A DNA stretch of 64,000 bases. Source: Rosa chinensis (Eukaryota; Streptophyta; Magnoliopsida; Rosales; Rosaceae). A program made the position numbers and the translations under genes. Shown here one piece after another: positions 1-11,628 of the stretch (position 1 is its first letter; each line of letters starts with the position of its first letter). The stretch is taken from the NCBI RefSeq assembly GCF_002994745.2, contig NC_037092.1, forward strand, positions 19,699,001 through 19,763,000. Reading direction: 5' to 3'. The notes beneath the pieces are model-generated. The model was not told the origin of the DNA and searched no databases. It saw only the letters and a program-made list of their open reading frames with translations.

Positions 1-88
1 AAGTGTCTATGAAGGTTGAACTTTCCCTTACAAAAGTCAAGGACCAACTATGCGCAATATTTTGTCCAGTATCAAGTGAAGCACAAAC

Positions 89-3000
89 CTGCTAAAAATC
101 TGAGCAACATCTTGTTCCAATTGATATTTTCCAACCAATGAGAATAAATTTTCAAGAAATTCCTGTGCACCTGCAGACACCTCTTCAGAGTCATCGATAA
201 CCAAAACACATAAGCACTCCTGCATGAGTAGTAGCCAAAGAAGAGTTAGCCTGAAATGGAAGTTCAATGTTCACACTATACCACATCAAGAGATTAGGAA
301 CCCAGATGCATATATTGCGTCTGTCAAACATACCATTGATGTCATACGAAATTGAACTTCATGAAATATCTTTCCTGGTTGTAGGAACCAAGAATGCACT
401 ATGCCTATCATTTAGGACAAAATAAGAAACATTGACCAAAAGTAATACAGCGAATACAGAATTTTAGGTAAATAAACTAATCTCAAGAATGAACTCTCAC
501 GCCAGACATGCTCCTCTTCCTGCTGAGCCCCTGTTTCTCAAGCAAGGGATTCTTATGTGGGGCTTTCTCTAGTGAGGACCTTACAAGAAGGACTAAATAA
601 GGACTACAAATGAAGGATTGGATGAGTTTTTTAAATTTTAGTTGATAGCTTAAAATTTCAACAAGCATGTCATCTAACCGTACATTTAAAAATCCTCACT
701 TGGTCCTTAAGGTCCTCATCAGAGACTCCCACTCTTATGATATGTTGGAATCTTCTTGTGATAATCATCATGTCAAAACAACCAGAGATCAGCTAACAAC
801 ATTATTAAAGGAGCCTAAAAATTAAAAGTTGAATTCCATGAAGCTCATTTTTCAACTATACTGAGGTCAAGACAGAAAAATAAAATTAGAAGTTACAAAA
901 TAGAAACAACTAAAGACATACTTGAACCAACATATTTATTTATTAGCTAAAAAAACTTATGTTTACATCAGACAACATCAATAATGATTTCACAAAAGGC
1001 CAATGAGTTGAGGAAAACAATTGCAGTCCCTCACAAATTCATTTTGAGATGAAGTACTTGTGTGATTAATTTTTATCCAGAGGGGAATATTTCTTGTCTT
1101 GTGTGATTAAATAAGGGGGTTTTATGGGAAGGAAACAATGGTTGAAGTATAAATTCAAAGGTATTGAAATCATGCAATGGAAATTCATCTACTTAGGCAG
1201 ATATGTAATGAGAACCCACAGATTAAAAACAGAAAAACACAAATACACTTCTCAGCTTACCAGAAACATTTGTCTACTCTGCCTCAGCGTATAAGTGCAC
1301 TTTGACAACAGTCCTCGTATAGAAGCCAGGAGCCCTTGTCTCACTTTTTTTGCTGGATGAATGCAAATCTAAGAAGTAATTGAAGGATTTACTAATTGAA
1401 TAAGAGAAGTAGAAGTACAAGAATAAAGCATTGACCAACTGTACAGGATGCAAATAGCCTATGTACAACTGGTAGAAAATGAAATAAAAGAACCTACATG
1501 TCGAAAAGTTGTGCCCAAAAGTTTATCCACATGAACAGAAGTTTTCTCAATCCAATCATCCGTACGATTCACATGAAAAGATGCATCAACCTTGCCAGAA
1601 TTAGTTTTCCTCTCAGATTTGGAAGTAGCTGTAATCATTTGACCACTTGAATCATCCAGTAAAATTTTACTTTGAGCATGCACCTTAGTAGGCAATTGAC
1701 GAAGCTCATCCATAAAAGATTGTGTAGACTCATACTTTTTGTCAGAAGTAACAGTTATTGACATATCACATCCGGATAAATTAGCATCATCCAGCAGAAC
1801 TATCATCAGATACTCAGCCAAACCTCTAACTGCTTGATCAATTGCATCCCCACTTCCAGCAGCTCCACTGGTCATCATTTTGGAGGCATGCAAAACTTTG
1901 GCAAACTGACTAACAACGCCAGGTAAAAAGAAGGCCAATGCGTCAGCAGTACCAACCTGTAGGGAGAAAATGTAATGAATAAAACTAACCTAAAGATACT
2001 GACCACAAGATTCTAATTTGCATTAAAGAATGTTTCATTATACGTGCAAAATTAAAAGAATCTATCTGAGCTATGTGCAAGAGTGTGTGAATGATAATAA
2101 ATTTAAAAACTAAAATAAACCGCATGACAACCTTAGCAACAAGCACACGAAGAGTCAGAAACGCTTCAACACGAATCTTTGCACTGCCTAGATGTCCTCG
2201 TGCAGCCTCATTGTCTGCAGCCTTTTCAGAAACCACAAAGGAAATAAACAACATAGCAATATTAAATGCTATTCAATAATCAGTTGTTACAGGAAAGAAG
2301 TTGACATACTTTGAGAAGAAGAGATAGCCAGTGTCCAACAGCTGCAGAAGCAGCTTGTGACTGTAGAAATGAAAGTAAACATTCATCTGATGCTGAAGCG
2401 TACTTTGGAGAGCGAATGGGTGGAGATATGAAATCTCTCTTTTCTAAAAGCATAGGCAGACCAAAGATTTGATTACATGTGCAGGACTTATCAGAGCATG
2501 GAAATAAATTCAGAAGCAGTGCCCTGAAACACTTAATAACTCCTTCACGAAACTCTTCTGAGGCATCAGATGGTGAAAGCAAAGCCCCATAAGTCAACTT
2601 CTTGAGCACAACAACCATCTGTAGAAGGATGTCATACAGTTCAATTGTTAACACCAGCTTGAAAATTTATTCAAGAATTCCAAAACACATTTTCTAGGAT
2701 TGACAATTCACATGAGGAAACTAGTTGAATCATCAAATAAGCCAATACTGCAAGAAAGACCATAATCTAGTTTTTAGGAAATAAAACATTTTGTTAAGTA
2801 GAAGAAGGGTCTGGATTTGAAAAGAAAATGATACAAACAAGAGGATAACAGGGATAAGCATTACAATAAATTCATAACTCCAGTGCAATTCATTCACTTG
2901 TAAAAGAATCATAGATCACACCCAATAAACCTAAAAGGAATATCCCTACCCTACAGTGGTTGACCATGAAACCCATAAAGACACTACAATCTACAGCTCC

Positions 3001-4111
3001 CCCATAGAAAAATCAATTCCTCCACCTATTCTGCATCTCCCATCTTGAAGGAGTGGGTACCTTGGTTTGTTTCGTTGAAGAAAAACACCAACCATTTAAG
3101 GTTTTCCTAGTAAATCTACATGGAACATGTCCAAGAATATGTCAATCAATAAGATTACCTGATCTACAGATCCTAAGAGACACTTCGCGAGGAGTTCCTC
3201 CAGACACTGAAGCACACCTTCAGCCACACTGTCACTCACTTTTTGAGGAACTTTTGTGATATTAGCACTCACAACTTTTTCTTCAGAACCAAGCTTCTTT
3301 GGGGATCTACAATCCACAGATGCATCCAATAGAAGTAGCAATGGAAACAACGTATAGCTGAAAAAGAGATAAAGAAGTCAGTAAAGCCAACTAATTCTTA
3401 CGCAACTACAGACACACATATACACATTTCGAATTTCCCTCTGAGGTACACAAGTCAAAAACAAATAACTGGCTTCCTTGAGTGTGGATCACTAGTTTCT
3501 TCACTATCAAGCACCACCACATTCACCATGGTATTATCATAACATTACAACACCTAACCAAATTCAACATTCCATATAACAACAAAAAAATTCGAGCTTT
3601 AATTGCAAATTATTAAGGAAACAAACTCGATCCAAGTCACGAATCATTCACCAAAGCTCAGCTCACTGCTAAATACTTGTACAACAAGCAAATGTACTTA
3701 CACCCTATCCATAAACACAAACTTACATATACAAAAACAGAAACAAGCATCATCAAACACCTCTATACACACACACACATTCAAATTTTTAAGATACAAT
3801 TTCAGAAGCTTTCAACTAATTCCAGCCAAACAAAAAATTAAATAAAAAAATGGTAATGTTTCTGCTAATGAGGGAATTAAAGCACAGTAAAGAACGAAAA
3901 TTGAAGCAAAGATGAGTGCTTACTCGAAGAAGGGCTGGAGAGCATGAGAAGGAGTCTGGCGCAGAAATTGAAGCAGAGAAGAGATTGATGAGGAGCTCTT
4001 CTTAGGGCTTTGAACAAGCTCCAGAAGCTCGAAGCAGTACGACTTTAGCTGCGTAAACACTCTGCTTCTTCCTTCGTCGGCCGAGACTGCAAATTCGTCG
4101 TTCTCCTCCAT
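89..4111 (-). CDS. TTI1: TTI1 (TELO2-interacting protein 1) homologue, 5' seven exons, partial
   Basis: The homologue is a HEAT-repeat subunit of the TTT complex (TEL2-TTI1-TTI2), which helps PIKK kinases such as TOR, ATM and ATR fold and assemble; that role is family knowledge. Exons read from frame and GT-AG sites: 3924-4111, 3159-3357, 2310-2618, 2132-2221, 1498-1956, 1261-1368, 89-219. Phases agree at every junction and give about 494 codons; plant TTI1 is much longer (over 1,000 residues), so the rest lies left of the window. The start ATG at 4109-4111 opens MEENDEF. Exon 2 begins DYTLFPLLLLLDAS, matching the helix near the family N-terminus; exon 6 holds CIHPAKKVRQGLLASIRG; exon 7 holds EECLCVLVIDDSEE-like then GAQEFLENLF. 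No stop or frameshift is seen, so it looks intact. The name rests on recognised helical segments, not on a search. Confidence 0.82.
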
Positions 4112-4782
4112 GGCGGAGAGTGAGAACCGCGAAATTGAGAGGCGGTGATTGGAGGAGTCGTTTTTGAGAAAAGAGAGTGGAACGGTTGAAGTGAAATAAG
4201 GCCTGAAAACGTCGTGTTCGGTGGGGAAGATGGCCGAGTCGGTGACGGACGTTAGTGGCGGTAAAGCTGGGAGTGACGAAGAGTCGGTGAAGAACCCAGA
4301 CTCTTCAGGTTCTACGGATACTATGTGACGGGCTTATGGGCATTCGTTTTGACCCGGCCTGATCTGGTTAAGAACTTGGTGCTTAACGTTCGGGTACGGG
4401 TTCGGGTTCGGGTTTGTCAAATCTCTATATTGTTGCACGTTGCACACAATATCATACTTATATCTGTTTTTTACGGCTCTTTCTTTTTCTTATGGTGATC
4501 CTATTTATACCTCCTAAAGTAGTATTTAGACCTTCATTAAATTTTTTTTCTCCATAATTTTCAGTTTTGCCCCCTTTAGTTGTTCTCTATACACCTCCTT
4601 TCTTTTCACTGTTCAACATCTTTTCTATCTCCGGCAACCCCCTTGAAACTACCGTTGTCAAGAGGAGATAACATCATCAATATCTCATAAAATTAGATAA
4701 TCGTTTCCAGACTCTCTCGGTGAGGAAACCTGATTCCCTCTTGCAAGTTGCAATGGAGGTTCAAGAATTATTCTGAAAAACT
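4112..4782. other. TTI1 upstream region and intergenic DNA
   Basis: This holds the presumed 5' UTR and promoter of the minus-strand TTI1 gene. The first ~200 bases are relatively GC-rich with purine-rich stretches, then the sequence becomes AT-rich. There is no obvious TATA box at the expected distance. From about 4400 it is ordinary intergenic DNA ending at the poly-T that marks the next retroelement. Confidence 0.4.
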
Positions 4783-4813
<31 letters not shown>

Positions 4814-5458
4814 GAATAAAGGGCTGGTGCGGCTGCCCTCAAGCCTTGATTAATGAAACTGTCGAATACAAGGGGGGACATTGAGCCTAAACCCCTGATT
4901 ACAAAAAGCACCTAGAGAACATCCTGACATAATATCATGACTCTCTACTAAACAATTGTATTCAAATACGCACCAACTAGCAAAGAGCGCTCTACAGGCG
5001 ACTCTATTTGCTTTACAGCGGTGACACAACGGAAAGATAACTCGATCTGCAACTCGATTACAGCATAGCATAATGTCCATACTCACAGCTTTCCCATCAT
5101 GTTGCCACTGGAAAATACATCCAGTGACCCTAAGTTTCACCCTACCACTAGGAGGCAGCGACCATTTGACTAAGCAAGGAACTCGCCGCCTACCTAGAGC
5201 AGACATATTACTGCCACTAGGAGTTTGCGACCATTTGCTAATGCAAGGAACTCGCCATGTACCTAGAGCAGACAAGACACACAAGGTGCAAACACCGAGA
5301 CCAAGCCCACTACATCCTACCAAAAAATGGTAGTAACTTATTAAAACAACTACTACTAGGAAAGCCAAATAACTAAATATGTTAAAATAAAAAACAAACC
5401 CTCTTAGACCTGGAGAAGTACCCCAGGCCCAAGAACTATCAGACCTGAAAAACTCCAT
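4783..5458 (-). mobile_element. 5'-truncated LINE-type 3' end with RNase H-like remnant and internal 69-bp duplication
   Basis: Read on the minus strand the segment ends in a pure A run (T run at 4783-4813 on plus), preceded by a conserved 3' end (CATTAATCAAGGCTTGAGGG) shared with the copy near 8800-9358. A 202-codon open frame (4850-5458) contains VKWSLPPSGRVKL, which resembles the first strand of the RNase H-like domain of plant LINEs (W.PP.G..K.N.DG), but the DG pair is lost and later residues are degraded. A 69-bp block (5143-5211) is repeated at 5212-5280, duplicating 23 residues. This is a non-LTR relic rather than a gene; the 5' limit is approximate. Confidence 0.65.
5143..5280. repeat. 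Tandem duplication, two 69-bp units
   Basis: Units start at 5143 and 5212 and share the block with CTAGGAG, GCGACCATTTG and GCAAGGAACTCGCC, with scattered substitutions. The unit is a multiple of three and keeps the frame open. The related plus-strand copy at 8800-9358 has one unit only, so the duplication arose in this copy or its source. Confidence 0.75.
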
Positions 5459-5979
5459 TTAGTACCCATGTATTGTGAGAATGTTTGAATCTTGTGTGGA
5501 CACAATGAAGAATCAAATAGAGATGATGGGTCAATCACCCAATTGACCCACTGATGTTGATTGCTAATTGGTATATTGGATAATTAAGATGAAGATGTTA
5601 TTGATAGTAACTTAATCCAACACTCACTGACGACTAGATTAAGATCAAGATGAAAATGAAGATGTTACTTATAGTAATGTAATCCACCCTTGAAGATGTT
5701 TCTCCCCAACTCATCTCCCTCCCTCTTGCCGTCGCCAACAACATCCACATCCCCAACGTACGTACCCACCCGCTCCGACATCCCGTCTTTCTTAACTCTC
5801 CAAAAAAAAAAAAAAGACTTGTAAAGTGATTCATCAAGTGTAAAATTTCAACCTGAGGAAGACTGGGTTTTTCATGGTCTGGTGGGTATTGGGGGATTAA
5901 AGAAATTTGTAGGGTTGAGGAGGACATATGAAGAGGTTGATCATCTCTGTTGAAGAAATAGGCGAAATGAAATCTGGAA
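5459..5979. other. Intergenic, no gene seen
   Basis: It contains an imperfect direct repeat of an AAGATGAAGATGTTA-type block near 5588 and 5650, and a poly-A run at about 5802. No coding signal or element end was recognised. Confidence 0.3.
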
Positions 5980-6439
5980 GGGTGCGACTATTGCCACCCC
6001 ACAATTTTCTTTGTTCACCCTACTTGCTCATTACACCCTATATTTTAATTTCAATTATTAAGTTTACTTATCTAACCCATTTTTCTTTCCAAAAATATCC
6101 AATCAAAAAAGATTTTTTTAACTTAAATTTCTCATTTAATTTATACCAATAAAAAAACTAAATTTTATAAAGTTTTGGGGAAATGATCATTTACCCAATT
6201 TTAGCTTAAAAATTGCCCACTTACCCAAACACTCTAAGAGATTATTTTCCTAATACCCAATTAAGTATTTTTTAATTCATTTTTATTTATTTTTGGGACA
6301 ATTTTGCCCTCTCCTTCTTTGTCACTTAGAGAAAGAAGTCATTGGAGACCTTGCTTGACTCCAGTGGTGGACTCCGGCGACTTGTGACCCTACTCCTGCA
6401 ACCGGTGACCAGACACTGGTGACCGGATTCCGGCGTCTA

Positions 6440-6712
6440 AATTTATTGCCCCCTAATAATACCCAGTAACCATATTATTGCCCCCAGTAATTATATTATT
6501 GCCCCCCAATACTCATATTATTGCCTCCCAATACTCATATTATTGCCTCCAATAATCATATTATTGCCCTCTAGTGAATTGCATAAACTCCCAAAACTAA
6601 AATAAATACACTACAGGCACAATTGATCAATTTATATGCATATTATTGCCCCCCAATACTAATATTATTGCCTCCCAATAATCTTATTATTGCCTCGCAA
6701 TAGACATGTATA
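6440..6712. repeat. Minisatellite of TATTATTGCCCCCCAATA-like units
   Basis: About eight or nine imperfect copies of a 20-24 bp unit containing ATATTATTGCC(C/T)CCCAAT occur here. The complementary motif (GGGGGCAATAGA) also repeats inside the Mutator-type element at 35364-36928, tying the two elements to one family. Confidence 0.7.
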
Positions 6713-7226
6713 ACTACTCAATAAAAAAAAATTTCATTCTTCTTTCTTCTTTCCTTATAAGCCTTCTTCCAAATTTACCAAAAAAACAGAACGACGCCGT
6801 CCAACAGAGTGACGTCATCCGAGCCCTACCAGCGAAGCCCAGGCCCCCGAATAGACATTCAAACTTTTTTCTTCTTTCCTTCTGCCCCATGTCTTCACCG
6901 GCCATTTTGCAAAGACTCCGGTTGCAGCCATCAAACTGATAAATCTAGAAAACGGCCAAAACATATTAATCTCTACTCCGGTTGACCATTTTGCCCACAA
7001 TTCCAGTCATTTTGCAACGAGCATTTGCCTTCACACTGATTTGATTCCAATTGCATCGACTCCGGTTGCAGCCCAGGACCTGAGATACAATCAAGTTGCG
7101 ATTTACGTGATGATCAGTCGCCAACGAGAGAGACAGAAGCAAATCGAAGACGTACCTGATTCTACTGGCGGTCGTCGACTCCTTCAGAAGGTCCAGCCTG
7201 GCCTTGCCTAGCTTCTTAGCAACGAG

Positions 7227-8083
7227 TAGAGGTGGCAAATGGCCGGGTGGCAAACGGGCCGGCCCAGCCCATTTTAAGCGGGCCTAGTCGTGCTTCGTGC
7301 CGTGCTTGGGCCGGCCCATTTATTATCGTGCCAGGCTCGTGCCGGCCCATTTACTTAAACATTAAGCCCGGCCCGGCCCGTGGCCCGAGCCCATATCTTA
7401 CCGGGCCGTGCTCGTGCCTACCCACTATAAAGCACGATTTTAAAATCTTAATTTGAACAAATAAAAATTAATTTTATTTAACTATTTAGAAAATTAAAAT
7501 AAATTAAGTTCTACAACCTTTTTCTTAATCTTAGCTTTTTAAGATTAGATTTCTAATAATTTTTTATATTCCACTATAAGAAAGAAAGAAAGAAAAAACT
7601 CAAAATATATTGTTTTTAGTATATTATTGTGAGATTAATCTTTATTAATATAATGAAGATTTAGTATCTATTATTCTTTCCTTCATTCTATAGTTGTATT
7701 ATTATGAGATTAGTCTTTATTAATAAACATATATTTAATATTTAGAAAAAATACTTATGTCAAAACAAGGATATAATGTTTTGTTTCATTATTTTGACAA
7801 TATAAAAGAAAGCATTGGTGGAATTATCATGAGATTTTAAATAAAAATGTCTCATATTCAAATCTCATCATTGTAGTTTTTTAATATTTTTAAAAACAAA
7901 ATGAAATTTTGTGTTTGTAACGGGCCGGCCCACAATATGTCTTGCTCGGGCCGGGCCGGGCCAATGGGCCAATATTCTTAGGCCTGGCCCGACCCGTTAT
8001 TCTAACGTGCCAGGCCAGTAACGGGCTTGGGCCGTGCCGGGCCCATGCCGTACTCGTGCTTAGTGGCCCGTTTGCCACCTCTA
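7227..8083. mobile_element. hAT-type non-autonomous element, GGCCCGGCCC-rich ends, 8-bp TSD
   Basis: The exact 8-bp duplication GCAACGAG flanks it (7219-7226 and 8084-8091). Termini are TAGAGGTGGCAAA and its inverse TTTGCCACCTCTA. Subterminal regions (about 7240-7425 and 7920-8070) are dense in GGCCCGGCCC and GGGCCGGCCC words, and the middle is AT-rich. An 8-bp duplication and TAG.GGTGGCAAA ends are typical of hAT. Short open frames rich in G, P, A and R within it are compositional, not genes. Confidence 0.88.
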
Positions 8084-8217
8084 GCAACGAGGATCGTCAG
8101 CTTGGCGTTGAGCCTGGCCGCGGAGAGCACGACGACGAGTTTTGACGGGGCGATGGCGAGAGCCAGCGTTGTGGGCGTCCTGCTGGAGGGAGGGAGGGAG
8201 GGAGATCCGGTGTCGTC

Positions 8218-8218
<1 letters not shown>

Positions 8219-8301
<83 letters not shown>

Positions 8302-8310
8302 GACAGAGAG
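8219..8310. repeat. Compound microsatellite (GA)n(GACA)n
   Basis: A GA tract from about 8220 runs into about ten GACA units, followed by short GAGAGTCTG-type repeats up to about 8360. Open frames across it in both strands are low-complexity artefacts. Confidence 0.9.
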
Positions 8311-8799
8311 AGTCTGGGAGGAGAGAGAGTCTGAGAGGAGAGAGAGTCTGAGAGGAGAGAGATCGATGAGTTTCAATTTAATCAATATGGGCAAAACTTA
8401 CAATAGATGTTAGATTGGGTAAATGGGGTTAAAAAAAACTCTTAGTGGAGTAAGTGGGCAATTTTTAAGCTGAAATTGGGTAAGTAGTCATGGCCCCTAA
8501 AGTTTTCCTAATAAGATCATAATCAGATTTACTTCCTTTTTTTTTTCTTTCAATTCCAATGATCGGCTATTTCAATTCATGTCAAAATATTCTTAAGTTA
8601 ATAATTATGAGCAATGAAGAAGAGAATGATGAGGGGTGAGTCTGGTGTAGGGTGGTCGCCTTTTGGTCTGCTATACCTCCGATCGGAGTTGGGACGCTGC
8701 CGATTATGGACCGGCAAGGGAGATAGAGACGCCACCGTTGGTGGACTGGCAAGGAAGGTGTATGCGAGACGGAGGGGGCGCTGCTGCTGCAATTTTTCA

Positions 8800-9358
8800 C
8801 TCGGACTTGGGCCTGGGCTTTGGTTCTGGGCCCATGTTATCTTTGTTTTTCTTTTATGATTTATTACTGTTTATTTTTCGTAAAATGTGGCTTCATGCCA
8901 GCAATAAGTCCCTATCGATCTATAGTAGGGCGACGTGGGCTTAGTCCCAGAATGCACACCCAATGTGCCTTGTCTGGCCTAGTGAGGGAGCAAGCCATTT
9001 ATTTGATCAAATGGACGCAACCTCCTAGTGGCAGGATGAAATTGAGTGTCACCGGATTTATTTCCGTGCGGCAACATAGTGGAAAAGCTGTGCTATTCGT
9101 AATCATGCTTCTTCGTGATAGAGTTATTTTTCCAGTATGTCACCACTATGTCAAAGCAAATGGAGTAGCCATTCGTGCACTCTTTGCTATTTAGTGCTTG
9201 TTAGAATCCATAGATTTTGTAGAGAGTCTTAGTATTATTTCAGGGTTCTCTTTATGCTTATTGTAATCTGGGGTTCAGGCTCTATGTCCCCCCTTGTATT
9301 CTGCAATTTCATTAATCAAGGCTTGAGGGCAGCCGCACCACCCCCTTTAAAAAAAATG
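8800..9358 (+). mobile_element. 5'-truncated LINE-type 3' end (second copy), plus strand
   Basis: It is colinear with the copy at 4783-5458 but in the opposite orientation and lacks the 69-bp duplication. It carries IKWTQPPSGRMKLSVTGF, the RNase H-like start, and the shared 3' end CATTAATCAAGGCTTGAGGG followed by a short A run at about 9350. The two copies clearly descend from one family. No target duplication could be defined, and the 5' limit is set where similarity appears to begin. Confidence 0.62.
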
Positions 9359-9671
9359 ATTATTTTTTTCCGTATTTAAAATTTTTCACTTTCGGTGTTC
9401 ACAAAGGTACTGCAAAGATTTTGATGAAGTTAACACTAATGATTTTGTGAATTGAATAACGATTAATGATGAGATTAATGTTATTCAATTAGAAATTAAG
9501 TAGTATTTGTATTTAATTAATTAGTTATGTATTTATTTTTTCTTATATATTTAGATTTTAGAAAATTAGTGTACTTATTAGTCATTTTGCACTTGGGGAA
9601 TATAGTCTTTCAATAATTCAAATGATTATAGGGTGAACTATGAAAATAGTAGGGTGGTAATAGCCGCTAGA

Positions 9672-10010
9672 ATTTTTTTTTTTTTTTTTTGGAGAATCAG
9701 GGATTGGTATTCTTTCTTAGTCAAGAAAAATGAAATTTATCAATTTTTTTTTTCTCAAGGGCAATATAGGATTTTGAAAATTACAAAAAAGTAAGGAGGT
9801 CCACATGCTAGTTTGGGAGGTCTGAATAGAAGCTTCATTTTCTTTTTTGGATGAAAAAAAAAAAACAACGCCTCTTTCTTGTTCGGTTAGGCTTACGTTA
9901 GATTCTACAAGCATCTTACGAATGGCGATTCAAAAGTTTGCTGCGACGTATCGAGCTTTTTCCTTTAATCTTTGATGGTTCTCAACTAGAGCTAACATGA
10001 AAAGTTTGTC
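9672..10010. other. Intergenic, no gene seen
   Basis: The stretch begins with a T run (about 9676-9693) and contains further T- and A-rich runs. No element end or coding signal was recognised. Confidence 0.3.
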
Positions 10011-10299
10011 TCCCTTTTTTGGTGTTTTCTCTCGTCGAGGACTATGTTTCTTGGCTATTTGTGACTTGTATTGGGGTTTAACTATGTCTTTTTTTTTGCT
10101 TTTTTTTTGTGTGATCATTTTCACCGTCGTGATCTATGTTGGTGAATCTTGATGACCCGATCAGTTGTTTAACCGTATAGGTAGGAGTGCTCGTTTGAAT
10201 CATTTATGATCCTATATTAGTCATTTACAATCCTACCCTTCATACATAAATTTAAAATATATATGAGTTTGAACTCTAGTATATTTCATTCGTAAAACT
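10011..10299 (+). repeat. Dispersed repeat, copy 1 of a direct pair
   Basis: This is similar to 11098-11375. Both contain GATCATTTTCACCGT, GTTGGTGAATCTTGAT, GTTTAACC and GAGTTTGAACTCTAGTATAT in the same order, with substitutions and small indels. The spacing is about 1.08 kb. They could be degraded LTRs or two 3' ends of the same retroelement family. Confidence 0.6.
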
Positions 10300-11097
10300 C
10301 TTCTTCTTCTTTTTTAGTAGAAAGAGGTTAGCTATTTTTATTCAATATGGAAAAAGAAATATTACACAATGACCTACCCCAATGAGACCGTCAGAAACAG
10401 ACACCGCTAAACTCAATACCACTCCACCAATTAATCGAGTGAAACTCAGATGGAGTAAACTAATAAGAAACTAACAATAAAATTTTAGGCATAATCCTTC
10501 AGTAGACTCGATGACAACCTCAGACTAATAATCCCTACAGTTCCTCGTAGGTTTGATCCCAATAAAAATAACAAATTTGGTACCAAAACAGAAATCATCC
10601 TGGATCCCAAATTTTTATAGAAAATTCACCGAGGTTCCAAATCTGGATCCAAGCCATTATGAACCCAAGTACCACTATCCTAATCCACCCAACCAAATCC
10701 AAGCCCCAATCGAAGCCCAAGCTCAACGAGAGTGAACCCTAGCAGCCAATCTAGCCAAGCATGTTTGTTCCGCCACTGCTGCTCTAACTCCGTCCTGAAC
10801 CTCCAACCAGCTAGTAAGGAGGGTCTGCAAACCTAAACTACATGATCAAGAGAAAGCCGCCAACGTCAACTCCTTAGAAAGACTCATGAACATCAGGCTC
10901 ATAAGGATCTGCAACTACCCCACTGCTCCTCCCCGCTACCATCTTAGATAGATGACGCTGCCAGACTGATCTTAGTTGGTGATCATGTTGAAGACGAACC
11001 TGATCCTACAATAACCCTGCCGGAGTCTCTGCTAGTACAATTCCAAAGGACAACTCGATCTTAATCCAAGACTTGAGCTCCATGACGCCATAAGGAG
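10300..11097 (-). mobile_element. Probable non-LTR retroelement 3' remnant between the direct repeats
   Basis: Read on the minus strand, the end near 10310 has the form AATAAAAATAGCTAACC followed by an A-rich tail, as in LINE 3' ends. The interior is GC-richer than its surroundings but has no long frame and no motif I could name. The assignment is an inference from the tail alone. Confidence 0.35.
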
Positions 11098-11628
11098 CCC
11101 TTTCCTAGTGTTTTCACTCATTAAGGGCTATGTTTCTTAATTATCTCTAGCTTGTCTCGGGTTTTAACTTTGACTTTTTCGTATTTTTCTATTTTTGTGA
11201 TCATTTTCACCGTTGTGACTCGTGTTGGTGAATCTTGATAGCCCAGTTGGTTGTTTAACCAGATGGGTAAGAGTGCTCATTTGGATAATTTATAATCATA
11301 TATTTATTCATTTACAATCCTATCCTTGATATATAAATGAAAAATATATAAGAGTTTGAACTCTAGTATATTTATTTGTATAATTATTGAGTAACTTGTA
11401 TATCTCTATGTATCTCTAGCGGCTCTAGAGTAGTACCAAAGGAGGGTCTCCGCTATCTACGGCTTTGCATGTATAACTAGTAAGTCTATTTCTATGTACC
11501 ACTTGTGGGTACTACCACTATCTTCTTATCTGTCTATGTCCTTAAATGACAGCGGAATAGTATATAACAGTTTGTTCTGACTTGTGATGAATATACTATT
11601 TATCATTGATTCCAAAAAAAAAAAACAC
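11098..11628 (+). mobile_element. Probable LINE-like 3' end containing repeat copy 2, with poly-A
   Basis: The first ~280 bp match 10011-10299. The following ~240 bp end ATTTATCATTGATTCC and then twelve A's, a typical non-LTR 3' terminus. There is no coding frame, consistent with a 3' UTR relic. Confidence 0.45.

Larger units (their letters stand above)
6177..8497. mobile_element. Non-autonomous Mutator-type element (MULE) with 9-bp TSD
   Basis: The target duplication TAAAGTTTT is present at 6168-6176 and 8498-8506. Inverted ends begin GGGGAAATGATCATTTACCC (left) and GGGGCCATGACTACTTACCC (right, read inward) and stay similar for roughly 80 bp, sharing GCTTAAAAATTGCCCACTTA. A 9-bp duplication with long terminal inverted repeats is the Mutator signature. 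There is no transposase frame. Inside are a TTATTGCCCCC-type minisatellite (about 6440-6710), a hAT element (7227-8083) and a GA/GACA microsatellite. Confidence 0.85.
5980..9671. mobile_element. Possible outer inverted-repeat element, interrupted by nested insertions
   Basis: The left end GGGTGCGACTATTGCCACCC followed by TTTGTTCACCCTAC (5980-6023) is inverted at about 9630-9671, where the minus strand reads GCGGCTATTACCACCCTAC then AGTTCACCCTAT. The same ends bound the clean hAT-type element at 20519-21215. The last five bases of the right end are missing and no target duplication is visible, so the boundary is inferred. The interior has been filled by the Mutator-type element and the LINE fragment. 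Confidence 0.45.

Noticed and set aside
4850..5458. 202-codon frame as a possible novel membrane protein
   Set aside because: It lies in a LINE 3' relic with a poly-A tail, shares its sequence with a second copy, and its hydrophobic stretch is translated 3' UTR-like DNA.
8002..8413. Overlapping 67-130-codon frames on both strands
   Set aside because: They are produced by the GA/GACA microsatellite and the GGCCCGG-rich hAT end; composition is pure low complexity.
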